NCBI GenBank assembly: GCA_902766045.1
Contig: CACXCA010000024.1
Coordinates: 36,864 to 100,863 of the forward strand
Source of the DNA: an uncultured Bacteroidales bacterium
GTDB lineage: Bacteria; Bacteroidota; Bacteroidia; Bacteroidales; Paludibacteraceae
DNA length: 64,000 nucleotides
Direction: 5' to 3'
Below, in pieces: positions 36,001 to 44,118 of this stretch; positions within the stretch are counted from its first letter, which is position 1, and each line of letters opens with the position of its first letter. A program made the translations under genes and the position numbers. Below the pieces are notes generated by a model. That model saw only the letters and a list, made by a program, of their open reading frames with translations, had not been told where the DNA came from and did no database searches.

Positions 36001-37053
36001 TTGATTGATATCTGTATTCAGGATACGGGTGTGGGAATGTCTGAGGAGCAATTAAACTCAATTCGAAATGATGAGAATGTCATATCTACTTTGGGAACTA
36101 AGATGGAGAAGGGCACAGGACTTGGTTTTAAGATGGCGAAGGACTTTGTTGAAAAGAGTGGTGGTAGTTTGATGGTGGAGAGTAAGATTGAAGAAGGAAC
36201 TAAGATTATTATTTCATTACCTGTTTCGGATAAGGTGGATGAAGACAAGTTGGCGTTGATGCAGGAAGATAAAAATAACACGTTTGAGATCAATGCGGAT
36301 TTATTGCAAGGAAACACCGTAATGATTGTGGATGATGATCCGCTTATATTGCTACATATACGGACTATTCTAGAACCCTATTTCCGTGTTGTTGAGGCTA
36401 ATAATGGAGAAGAAGGATATGACGTGGCACTGAAAGAACAGCCGGATATTATACTAAGTGATGTTGAAATGCCACTATGCGATGGAATTACGATGTATGA
36501 GCGATTAAAACAAAATTCTACGATGACACAGATTCCTTTGGTGTTCTTATCAGCAAGGAATGCGGAGAGTGATCGTTTGATGGGATTGTATAAAGGTGCA
36601 ATAGATTATATTACAAAACCGTTCTACGAAAAAGAGTTGTTGATGAAGCTGACGAATATTCTTATGCTTCGTAGAAATCAGCAACAACAGGTTTTGGAAA
36701 ATAATTATACGGGGAATATGGATGAAAAGATGGAAAGCACCATCAATCCATTATTGAAATCCCTCTTGGACTTAATTGCGGAAAAATATTCTGATTCTGG
36801 ATTCTCGGCAGAGGATATGTCGGCTTCGTTGGCGATGAGTAAATCTACATTCTCGCGTAAACTAAAATCTATAACGGATAAAACACCGACTGAAATTTTA
36901 AATGAATATCGACTTCATAAAGCTCAAGCGCTTTTGAAAGAAGGAGGAAAAACAATTACCGAAATAGCATATGCTGTCGGATTTAATGATCCATTATATT
37001 TCAGTAAGAAATATAAATCGTTTTTTGGAATTTCTCCTTCGTTGGAAAAATAA
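33037..37053 (+). CDS. Hybrid two-component system regulator (HTCS), copy 1
   Basis: 1338 residues from ATG 33037. A signal peptide precedes a periplasmic sensor of about 14 Reg_prop beta-propeller repeats (such as GFLWIGTEYGLNRFDG, GDIWIGTQNAGLLRYS) and a Y_Y_Y domain (about 680-760). One membrane helix follows (WWFDVIATLIIALSISLVIF), then HisKA (VIAHDLKNPMF, phospho-acceptor His852), HATPase (DTGVGMS, GTGLGF), a receiver domain (VDDDP; Asp1142 in LSDVEMP) and an AraC-type DNA-binding domain at the C-terminus. HTCSs sense oligosaccharides directly and activate polysaccharide-utilisation genes. No SusC/SusD pair is nearby. Confidence 0.95.
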   Translation: MTRFSRLLLYAIVCSIIWIDAMADDLSTFCRYTSKDGLSCNYVHCIIQDTCGFLWIGTEYGLNRFDGVHFRSYYMEETPSLYGNQILHLSLMSNGKMLIAGNNGLVVSYDEKSDSFVDMMPDDFKTSYFKGITNFYEDENSRTWASTTNGIYSYWSEYGKFGKYPGVTDSTEFSFVSVMIKDDFGRFYCGTYSGVSVFDKDGRHLKEYDEKLSIGMMVSNINRLESNKFLVSSFVGGLWIIDIGENGEISSPRALEIPFRNINSIIKDSKGRYWFGTAGSGLWRATYDGKFHFEKIEPKNSKNEELQKIHCLYEDRNGDIWIGTQNAGLLRYSTMRNTGSIHSADIGFPSVDGTSFVQDDEGNIYVASDGHGIFVISPDYQILQNITIEDGLSSNNVLSLKTDLNGDILIVVWGGELCRLNTKTRKVTKIPFDGIETSFSTCKSLAVMPDGVLWVAVAGDGVYVKEKENWSRKRLQDTTQFKIPDIWIEDIIYSPTGVKWIISSRTIWRCDEKGDRPMFPDVDATQVHQPLLMIQGVCDDEGNLYVVSTQGVIRFDEDGNQYKWLDYLPDGQYSSILRDKKGIFWTSGSNGIISFEDEKQTYAKILLDERYRSRNYFTHRAAFIDKDGRFYFGSTEGFVMFDPRHIHKEKEVDYLAFSRLYVKGKKQEFGSKYLPESLSDLKKLKLNYDETNISITLDVIDFSGLNDVELSYRLRGLDRDWIDMQEKREIKISHIPHGSYVLEVRAKKGLEEVYSKKISLPIVVSPPWWKTWWFDVIATLIIALSISLVIFHRFKKIKAQRELLRQMVLERTKKLDDINHLLEQKQQVIEQRNKDLEQALAEKDRLLSVIAHDLKNPMFAIVGALDSVLKHHESLENTWKVLKDIYLSAFNLQSAMVKLLEWARGKQTEVNCHIESSSVREMVKEVLSLLNAMFVEKQIDISITYDLQHCAMMDSRMVATALRNVLTNAVKFTPEKGSISIDVTEHGRLIDICIQDTGVGMSEEQLNSIRNDENVISTLGTKMEKGTGLGFKMAKDFVEKSGGSLMVESKIEEGTKIIISLPVSDKVDEDKLALMQEDKNNTFEINADLLQGNTVMIVDDDPLILLHIRTILEPYFRVVEANNGEEGYDVALKEQPDIILSDVEMPLCDGITMYERLKQNSTMTQIPLVFLSARNAESDRLMGLYKGAIDYITKPFYEKELLMKLTNILMLRRNQQQQVLENNYTGNMDEKMESTINPLLKSLLDLIAEKYSDSGFSAEDMSASLAMSKSTFSRKLKSITDKTPTEILNEYRLHKAQALLKEGGKTITEIAYAVGFNDPLYFSKKYKSFFGISPSLEK

Positions 37054-37199
37054 TCCATTTTTAAGTTGTTATTTATCAATTGATTAATAGCTCGTTTGGC
37101 AGTTGCTGTGAAACAGATGTCCATATAACAATTGAAAAAAAGAACAATTTATCCATGTATTTGAAATAAAATTCCATGATATATTGCATGAAATTATTG

Positions 37200-37345
37200 T
37201 ATATTTGCAATGTCAATAAATAAGATTGTTGATATAAGTGTAATAATGGTTTTTATAACGTCTGAACTTTGATAGTGGAATTTCCCCTTAAATGTTTGTA
37301 AAATATAAAAGGGTTGGTCTAAACAACCGCCCTTTTTTTAAAAGA
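37200..37345 (+). ncRNA. Candidate small RNA downstream of HTCS copy 1
   Basis: A perfect -7 box TATATTTGC (37200-37208) lies 147 bp after the regulator stop, and a terminator-like hairpin (GGGTTG...CAACCGCCC, 37311-37332, then TTTTTTT) follows. The intervening ~125 nt has no usable reading frame. The promoter neighbourhood, ATTGCAT...ATTTGCAATGTCA, closely resembles that at 43600-43636 after HTCS copy 2. Next gene is on the opposite strand. Confidence 0.45.
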
Positions 37346-37420
37346 GAAGATAATAACTTTATATAGTATAGAAAACCATAAAATCTTGTCAAAACGTAAA
37401 TTAATTCTAACCTTAACTGA

Positions 37421-37455
37421 AAGAGGTTGCACCCCAGCAACCTCTTCCTGTTTTT
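37421..37455 (+). terminator. Strong intrinsic terminator
   Basis: Perfect stem AAGAGGTTGC (37421-37430) / GCAACCTCTT (37437-37446), loop ACCCCA, then CCTGTTTTT. The T-run is on the + strand side, so it stops rightward transcription before the convergent aldo/keto reductase gene. It is a back-up to the hairpin at 37311. Confidence 0.75.
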
Positions 37456-37481
37456 ATATAGCTTATGTTTTATTGATCGTT

Positions 37482-39335
37482 TTACTGAATCTTTCCAGCT
37501 TTTAGATCCTCTATAAACTGGTCTATGATGGGGTAACATTCTTCAGCATTGGTAGTATTCTTAAGTCTTTTCTCTAGCGGACACCAATCTGTATTGCTTC
37601 GGTTGATGATATGATCGGTTGTTTCATCATAGGTTACTTTTATGTTGTTATCATTTAAAAGTTTAAGCGCAGGGACAGTGATGATATGAGTCCTGACTTC
37701 TTCTATACCGCCTTTGATGATTAAGGCAGCTGCGCCTTTCCCTATGATCTTATCCGCTAATAAGGCACCGTTAAGGAATTCTGGTTCTTCTTGATTGAGT
37801 AAATAAAGATCCATTACGCCTTTCTTATTGAAGGTGCGTATGTCATCATTTTTTGCGATGACACAAGAGTAGTTACCTTCGTCTCGTTTACGAATCAAGG
37901 AAGCAAGGATAACCGTATTTCCCACTTTTGCGCCATCTCTTTTTAATAGTTCGACAAAAGTGTTGATTCGTGCCATCTCTTGTGGAATGTTGATTCGTTG
38001 AGGACAAGCAATGAGACATTGACCGCAATTGATACAATGATCAGCTTGTCTGATTTTAGGTATGCTACGATCATATCCTACTAGGAATGCTTTCCTTGCT
38101 TTGTTATATTCTGGGCTTTTTCTGTTTTCTTGTACAAGTCCTTCGTTTACACATTTATTGAAATGATTGAAAATGCCTGGAATGTTTAGTCCGAATGGAC
38201 ATGGCATGCAATATTGACAGCTTGTGCATGGAATGGTCGGATAATCCGCTATAATCTTAGCAATCTCTTCTAATGTGTTATAGTCATCTTTGCTTAATTC
38301 CTTTAATGGAGAATATGTTTTGATGTTATCCTTAAGATGTTCCATGTATGTCATGCCCGACAATACAGAGAGAATTTTAGGTTTCGAACCTGCAAATCTA
38401 AATGCCCATGACGCAATGCTATTATTGGGCTCTTTGCTCTTGAGAATAGCTGTTGCATGATCGTTTAGGTTGGCAAGCCTTCCACCTAAGAGTGGTTCCA
38501 TGACGAATCCTGGAATCTCTCTCTTCTCTAATTCTCCATATAAATATTCAGCGTTCGTATTGTTTGGATTAATCTTTTTTGCATGTTTCCAATCCACATA
38601 GTTTAATTGAATAAGTACGAAGTCCCATTTAATCTCAGAATGTAGGCTTAATAAGTAATCAAATATGCGGATGTCTCCGTGATATGAAAAACCTAGATTT
38701 TTTATTCTTCCAGCAGCTCTTTCTTTTAGTAAGAAGTCTAACATTCCATTGTTAATATATCGATCTTCAAGGTATTGCATGGAATCTTCGCCTCCTCCAA
38801 CAGAATGAAGAAGATAGTAATCTATGTAGTCAACCTGAAGCTCCTTGAACGAGTTTTCATACATCTCCATAGAGGCTTCCCGAGTGTATGTGCCAAAGTT
38901 TGATAATTTTGTGGAAACAAGATATTCCTCTCTCTTGTGTCTGCTTAAAGCTATTCCTATAGCTTTCTCCGAGCGTCCTTGACAATAGGCGGGAGATGTG
39001 TCGAATAGATTGACACCATGTTCAATGGCATAATCGACCATTCGGTTGACTTCCTCCTGATCGATATCGTTGTTGGCGTCTTCTCTCCCGCTGACACCTT
39101 TGGTCGTTGGAAGACGCATGCACCCGAACCCTAATATGGATACATGATTCCCATGATTATCTTTTCTATAGGTCATTTTCCCGATGGGTACATCCTCCTC
39201 ATTATTGGAAGATGAAAGAGGGGATGTGCTGTTGTTATGGGAAGAACATCCAGTCATAAATGCTGTAGCAGCAATGGATCCCATTCCTATTTTCTTTAGA
39301 AAATTTCTACGAGAGATTAACTTGTCTTTATGCAT
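37482..39335 (-). CDS. Tat-exported Fe-S aldo/keto reductase fused to DUF1893
   Basis: 617 residues. The N-terminus SRRNFLKKIGMGSIAATAF is a twin-arginine signal and ends in a lipobox-like TGC, suggesting an exported, possibly lipid-anchored oxidoreductase. An aldo/keto reductase barrel (about 50-340; GFGCMRLPTT, LFDTSPAYCQGRSEKAIG) is followed by two ferredoxin-like clusters (CTSCQYCMPCPFGLNIP and CINCGQCLIACPQRINIP) and, from about residue 470, a DUF1893/TM1506-like domain (GAAALIIKGGIEEVRTHIITVPAL). Such AKR-ferredoxin fusions occur in Bacteroidota; the electron partner and substrate are unknown. It is divergent from HTCS copy 2, so it may be in its regulon. Confidence 0.85.
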   Translation of the reverse strand: MHKDKLISRRNFLKKIGMGSIAATAFMTGCSSHNNSTSPLSSSNNEEDVPIGKMTYRKDNHGNHVSILGFGCMRLPTTKGVSGREDANNDIDQEEVNRMVDYAIEHGVNLFDTSPAYCQGRSEKAIGIALSRHKREEYLVSTKLSNFGTYTREASMEMYENSFKELQVDYIDYYLLHSVGGGEDSMQYLEDRYINNGMLDFLLKERAAGRIKNLGFSYHGDIRIFDYLLSLHSEIKWDFVLIQLNYVDWKHAKKINPNNTNAEYLYGELEKREIPGFVMEPLLGGRLANLNDHATAILKSKEPNNSIASWAFRFAGSKPKILSVLSGMTYMEHLKDNIKTYSPLKELSKDDYNTLEEIAKIIADYPTIPCTSCQYCMPCPFGLNIPGIFNHFNKCVNEGLVQENRKSPEYNKARKAFLVGYDRSIPKIRQADHCINCGQCLIACPQRINIPQEMARINTFVELLKRDGAKVGNTVILASLIRKRDEGNYSCVIAKNDDIRTFNKKGVMDLYLLNQEEPEFLNGALLADKIIGKGAAALIIKGGIEEVRTHIITVPALKLLNDNNIKVTYDETTDHIINRSNTDWCPLEKRLKNTTNAEECYPIIDQFIEDLKAGKIQ

Positions 39336-39387
39336 TGAATTTTATATTTCGTTTAGGAAACTATTCCTTTTGTCTTGTTGAAGATGT

Positions 39388-39396
39388 GCAAATTTA
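39388..39396 (-). promoter_or_regulatory. -7 box of the aldo/keto reductase gene
   Basis: On the - strand TAAATTTGC matches TAnnTTTGC, 52 bp upstream of the start. The + strand sequence TATAATTGC (39439-39447, one mismatch) may serve the divergent HTCS gene. Confidence 0.6.
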
Positions 39397-39478
39397 CTTT
39401 TTTTTTGTCTTGTGGGAAATATTCTTCTTTAAATTTAGTATAATTGCATTTTAAATGGAGGTATTAAAAAAAATATAT

Positions 39479-42400
39479 ATGAAAAATAGTATAGTCCTTA
39501 TATTGGCGTTTCTATTTTCAATAGATATGGCACTGGGACGAAAACTATATTTTGATCAATATACGGTGGATGATGGTTTAACTTCGAATCTGATTCATGA
39601 TATTGAACAAGATGGTAGTGGACATATATGGGTGGCTACAGATTTTGGATTGTCTCGATTTGATGGAAAATTTTTCAAACAGTATTCGCGAGACAAATAC
39701 CCCTCTTTGTTGAAAGATGAGATCTTTTTAATAAAGATATTTCCTGATCATTCCATGTTTGTGGGAAGTCAGGCGGGTGTATTGCTGAAATATAATCCTG
39801 TTATGGATGTTTTTGAGGATTATTCTCCATTAGATTTTGATACGACATATCTGAAGCAGATAGATGGTTTTTGGTCGTTGAAGAATAATAAAAAGTTGGT
39901 TTATACGTCCAATGGACTCTATTATTTAGAGGAAGGGAATACCCGTTTTTCTGGTGATTTTGAGGCATTTAAATCTTTTGAGCCCTATTATATCTTATCA
40001 TTTTGTGAGGATTCGAAGAATCGTTATTGGATTAGTTCATTTAATACGTTGCATGTTCTTCTTCCTAATGGTCAGTTAGTGAAGAAATATGATCTGTCAC
40101 ATGATCTTGAATCAATGTTTTCTTCAAAGATTTTCCAGGTTTCGGATAATAAGATTCTGATTACTTGTTTCTCTAATGTCTTGTATTCAATTGATTTATA
40201 TGATGATGGATCTGTCTCTGAACCGGTTCTTATAAAACTTCCATTTTCTAACTTAAATAAGATTATATGTGATCAGAAAGGACGATTTTGGTATTCTTCT
40301 GATGGTGATGGATTATGGTGTTCTAATGAGTGTCCGAATACAACTACTAAGTATGAAAAGATTGTGCCTAGTAATCTCCCCGAAGATTGTATAGATAAGA
40401 TTTATGATATAGAAGAGGCTGCTAACGGTGATATATGGGTTGGAACATATAGCTCTGGATTGTTAAGATGCAGTCCGAATCGACAGCAGTCGTTTACTTT
40501 TTCTAGTGATGTGAAGTTCCCAATGAAGATGGCTAGTTCTTTCTCTGAGGGAGAAAACCAAACCTTCTATGTGTCGTGTGATGGAGGAGGGTTGGCAAGG
40601 TTATCATCGGATTATTCTGTCGAGAAGATCTATAATGAGAAATATGGCTTGACAAGTCGTAATATTGTAGGCCATACTCAGGATAAAGATGGACATCTGT
40701 GGTTAGCTACATGGGGTGGTGGTATATTGGAGTTTGATCCAAAGACAGAGAAATATCGGCAGGAGAGATTTCCTGGACTGAATTCCAATTTAAGTTGTTT
40801 CTCGTCTGCCGGGAAGATGAGCAATGGAGAAATCTGGGTTTGTACGGGTGGTGATGGAATGTATATGAAGAATACAAATGGGGTATGGACTCGATATCTA
40901 TTGCAATTTTCTGAAAATGAATATGATATGTGGCCATATCGTGTAATGGAAGGTGAGGATAATTCAAGATGGATTATTACTTCTCGTACGTTATGGTATG
41001 TGAAAGGGAATGAAAAACGACCATTGATGTCGGATTTCTCAAAGTGGGAGGGCCATAATCCGATGAGGTTAAATGACATGACCTTGGGGAATAAGTGTGT
41101 ATATGTGTCAACAGATCGTAATATAATACGCTATTCAGCAGATGCTCAAACGAGTGATACATTGACTTTTCTGCCAGTTTGTGATTATCAGTCTATATGT
41201 GTGAATGAACAGGGAAAACTGTTGGCTAGTTGTACGTGGGGATTGCTTGAAATCGATGTGGAAGAGAAAACATACAAACGATTGAATTATAGTTTTGAGA
41301 AAAAAGGATTTAACTTCTTCCGTCCACACAGTCGCATGAAAACTTCTGATGGAAGAGTTTTTTGGGGAACAAAGGATGGATTTGTCGTTCAAGAAAGAAA
41401 CATGAACGAGCAGTTTGATTATGCGGAGAATTTTGAATTGACAGAAGTCAATATAGAGGAGATGAATGCGGAGGAGAGAGAAAAGTATGTTACTCGTGGG
41501 GATGATGGCAATATAAAGCAGTTGGAATTGCCTTATAATAAAACGGCTATTTCTGTGTTTGTGGATTGGGTGGATTATACATCTATTGATGTGAATTTTA
41601 GTTATTGCTTGCATGGTCTTTCAGATAAATGGAACGAGGTGCAAGACAATCGTGTCATATCGTTCTCTTATATCCCGAGTGGAAGCTATGAATTGGAGGT
41701 CCAGGCTGTGAGTGGAACTGATACGCAGAAAAGAAGCATATCAATTGTAGTTCTTCCTCCATGGTGGAAATCATGGTGGTTTACGTTCCTCTGCATTGTA
41801 TTGATTGTACTGATTGTTGGAGGAGTCTTTTCTATTCGGTTGCGGAGATTGAAGCGACAGCGTGAGGAATTGCGAAGTATGGTGGAAGAACGTACGAAGG
41901 AATTGGATCAGAAAAATGTCCAAATTGAACAGCAGAATGTAGAGTTGAAACATGTCTTGGCGGATAAGGATCGTGTGTTATCTGTTGTGGCACATGATTT
42001 AAAGAATCCTATGTTTGCCATTGTTGGTGCTCTGGAGGGATGGATGCGACGTGAATCAGTGATGGATGATGCGGAAAAGAGAGATGTGATTTCCAGAATC
42101 TTGACTTCGTCACAGACTTTACAAAGTGAGATGGGACGTTTGTTGGAGTGGGCTAGAGCGAAGAGTGATAAAATAGATTTCAATCCAACAAATGTTGATT
42201 TGGCTTCTCTGATGCGTAATATCGGGTCTTTGCTGTTCCCATTATTGTCTAAGAAGAATATCACTCTGTTGACGGATGTTAAGTTGACACATTGTATATG
42301 GGGAGACAGCAGAATGATTAGTACTATTTTCCGTAATTTTATCAATAATGCTATCAAATTCACGAATGAAGGAGGTAAGATATATGTTACGGCATACGAG

Positions 42401-43522
42401 AAAGAGGGGGAAGCGTATATTGAGATCAAGGATACGGGTGTAGGTATGTCGAAGGATAAACTGACGGCTTTGCGGACAAATGGATATTGTGATTCATCTG
42501 TTGGAACGGATAATGAACAAGGTACAGGTTTGGGATTCCGAATCTGTCGTGATTATATAGAGCGAAACAAGGGTGATTTGATGCTTGACAGTGTTGAAGG
42601 AGAAGGCACTACAATAGGCGTTACCTTACCTTTGTCTGCACAAACCGTATCGGAGATAGTCCCTTCTGTAGCTAGTCAGGATGAGAGTCTGAAATCCACA
42701 TTGGATAAGGAGATACTTGAAGGGAATAAGGTTGTTGTGGTTGATGATGATTCGCTTATTTGTAAGAATATCTCAGATATATTGAGTCCTTATATGGAGG
42801 TCCATACAGCCTTGAATGGTGAGGAAGCTTTGAATGTGATTGAAGAGGTAATGCCAGACTTGATTTTGAGTGATGTGGAGATGCCGGTTATGAATGGAAT
42901 TGAGTTAAGTCGAAAGATGACGCAGAATGAGCAGACGGATTCTATTCCATTCTTATTCCTTTCCGCCAAGAATGATCAATCAGATCGATTGTTGGGATTG
43001 TTAAGTGGTGCAATTGATTATATACCTAAGCCGTTCAGTGAGAGTGAACTTTTAATGAAGGTGAATAATATTCTTAGGATTCGCCAGAGACAGCAGACAC
43101 GGTTGTTGAAGGAGTATTATCAGAATCCAGAAGTAACTGTGGAGGAGAATGTGCCTAAGGAAGAGAAGCTGAATCCGTTTATTGCTAAGATGATGGAGGT
43201 TATCGAGCAACATTATTATGATAGCAGTTACTCTGTAGAACAGTTGGCAGAAGAAATGGGTGTCAGTCAGTCAACAATGTCACGAAGGACTAAATCGTTG
43301 TTGGGAAAGACTCCTATAGAGATTATGAACGAGTTCAGACTGAATAAGGCGATGTCTCTTTTGAAGCAAAATGAAGGTGAATCATACATATCTGAGATTG
43401 CATACAAGATCGGATTTTCTGATCCAGCTTATTTCAGTAAGAAATTTAAAGAGTTCTTTGGTGTTATCCCTAGCAATGTCGTAGAAAAAGCAAAAAACAC
43501 CGATGAAAGCGTTGATTTGTGA
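39479..43522 (+). CDS. Hybrid two-component system regulator (HTCS), copy 2
   Basis: 1347 residues from ATG 39479, which begins a proper signal peptide (ATG 39455 in frame is less likely). Layout is as for copy 1: Reg_prop propeller (GHIWVATDFGLSRFDG, GDIWVGTYSSGLLRCS), Y_Y_Y domain, membrane helix (WWFTFLCIVLIVLIVGGVFSI), HisKA with His839 (VVAHDLKNPMF), HATPase, receiver with Asp1132 (LSDVEMP) and AraC domain. The kinase, receiver and AraC parts are very similar to copy 1 while the sensor differs more, so the two arose by duplication and probably sense different glycans. No SusC/SusD pair is adjacent. Confidence 0.95.
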   Translation: MKNSIVLILAFLFSIDMALGRKLYFDQYTVDDGLTSNLIHDIEQDGSGHIWVATDFGLSRFDGKFFKQYSRDKYPSLLKDEIFLIKIFPDHSMFVGSQAGVLLKYNPVMDVFEDYSPLDFDTTYLKQIDGFWSLKNNKKLVYTSNGLYYLEEGNTRFSGDFEAFKSFEPYYILSFCEDSKNRYWISSFNTLHVLLPNGQLVKKYDLSHDLESMFSSKIFQVSDNKILITCFSNVLYSIDLYDDGSVSEPVLIKLPFSNLNKIICDQKGRFWYSSDGDGLWCSNECPNTTTKYEKIVPSNLPEDCIDKIYDIEEAANGDIWVGTYSSGLLRCSPNRQQSFTFSSDVKFPMKMASSFSEGENQTFYVSCDGGGLARLSSDYSVEKIYNEKYGLTSRNIVGHTQDKDGHLWLATWGGGILEFDPKTEKYRQERFPGLNSNLSCFSSAGKMSNGEIWVCTGGDGMYMKNTNGVWTRYLLQFSENEYDMWPYRVMEGEDNSRWIITSRTLWYVKGNEKRPLMSDFSKWEGHNPMRLNDMTLGNKCVYVSTDRNIIRYSADAQTSDTLTFLPVCDYQSICVNEQGKLLASCTWGLLEIDVEEKTYKRLNYSFEKKGFNFFRPHSRMKTSDGRVFWGTKDGFVVQERNMNEQFDYAENFELTEVNIEEMNAEEREKYVTRGDDGNIKQLELPYNKTAISVFVDWVDYTSIDVNFSYCLHGLSDKWNEVQDNRVISFSYIPSGSYELEVQAVSGTDTQKRSISIVVLPPWWKSWWFTFLCIVLIVLIVGGVFSIRLRRLKRQREELRSMVEERTKELDQKNVQIEQQNVELKHVLADKDRVLSVVAHDLKNPMFAIVGALEGWMRRESVMDDAEKRDVISRILTSSQTLQSEMGRLLEWARAKSDKIDFNPTNVDLASLMRNIGSLLFPLLSKKNITLLTDVKLTHCIWGDSRMISTIFRNFINNAIKFTNEGGKIYVTAYEKEGEAYIEIKDTGVGMSKDKLTALRTNGYCDSSVGTDNEQGTGLGFRICRDYIERNKGDLMLDSVEGEGTTIGVTLPLSAQTVSEIVPSVASQDESLKSTLDKEILEGNKVVVVDDDSLICKNISDILSPYMEVHTALNGEEALNVIEEVMPDLILSDVEMPVMNGIELSRKMTQNEQTDSIPFLFLSAKNDQSDRLLGLLSGAIDYIPKPFSESELLMKVNNILRIRQRQQTRLLKEYYQNPEVTVEENVPKEEKLNPFIAKMMEVIEQHYYDSSYSVEQLAEEMGVSQSTMSRRTKSLLGKTPIEIMNEFRLNKAMSLLKQNEGESYISEIAYKIGFSDPAYFSKKFKEFFGVIPSNVVEKAKNTDESVDL

Positions 43523-43629
43523 GATGTTTTTTTAATGTAAAAACAACAAAAAATCTGCTGCTTGATTAAAATCTCATGTCATATGACGAAAAATTTACAT
43601 TGCATTTGGAGCTTTTAATGTTAATTTGC

Positions 43630-43806
43630 AATGTCAGTCAAAGGATTGATAGTAAAATTGACATTAGAGAAATATTTATGGCAAGGAATTCACTATGACA
43701 AATTAGTCAGTGGTTCAGACGTACATTTTATCCATTATTGCGTATACGTTTTGTCTTTTACACTTATATGGAGTGGCGAGCCAGTCTTTGGCTCGCCAAT
43801 TTTTTC
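43630..43806 (+). ncRNA. Candidate small RNA downstream of HTCS copy 2
   Basis: A -7-like box TTAATTTGC (43621-43629, one mismatch) starts a ~177-nt unit that ends in a very strong terminator (43774-43806). The 5' end ATTTGCAATGTCA matches the unit after HTCS copy 1. A 61-codon frame from 43631 exists but its last ~10 codons are the terminator hairpin itself, so it is unlikely to be a gene. Confidence 0.45.
43774..43806 (+). terminator. Strong intrinsic terminator
   Basis: Perfect 10-bp stem TGGCGAGCCA (43774-43783) / TGGCTCGCCA (43789-43798), loop GTCTT, then ATTTTTTC. Confidence 0.85.
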
Positions 43807-43940
43807 GAGATTTTAAATTGTCCATAAATCATAATTCAATATATAACCCTATTATTTTTACCTTATTGTTATATATACACACAATAGCATAATGTTCAGT
43901 TTAGTGCAGTTTTAATTCGTGTTCCTGTTTTTTTTGAGTG

Positions 43941-43972
43941 GTGTATTCTCCCCCAGAATACACCTTTTTTTT
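43941..43972 (+). terminator. Second rightward terminator in the same gap
   Basis: GTGTATTCT (43941-43949) / AGAATACAC (43955-43963) with a C5 loop, then CTTTTTTTTG. A further GTGTATTCTG lies at 43994. The gap 43523-44118 otherwise holds the candidate RNA and the nadE terminator. Confidence 0.75.
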
Positions 43973-44048
43973 GCCCTTAATGGAGTGGAAGAGTGTATTC
44001 TGAATGATATCTCTTCTAAAGTTGTATTCAATATATTAGTTAAACAAA

Positions 44049-44081
44049 AACATCATTGCAGGAAGCCCCTGCAATGATGTT
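44049..44081 (-). terminator. Terminator of the nadE-pncA gene
   Basis: 14-bp perfect stem AACATCATTGCAGG (44049-44062) / CCTGCAATGATGTT (44068-44081); on the - strand it is followed by TTTTTGTTT. Confidence 0.85.
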
Positions 44082-44118
44082 CACATATATGCCTGCTTAT
44101 GTATAATTATTTGCGTAA

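Noticed and set aside
41908..42429. 173-codon frame antisense to HTCS copy 2
   Set aside because: It is a shadow of the highly constrained kinase coding frame on the + strand.
43631..43816. 61-codon frame after HTCS copy 2
   Set aside because: It reads through the intrinsic terminator, has no family resemblance and overlaps a promoter-terminator unit better read as RNA.
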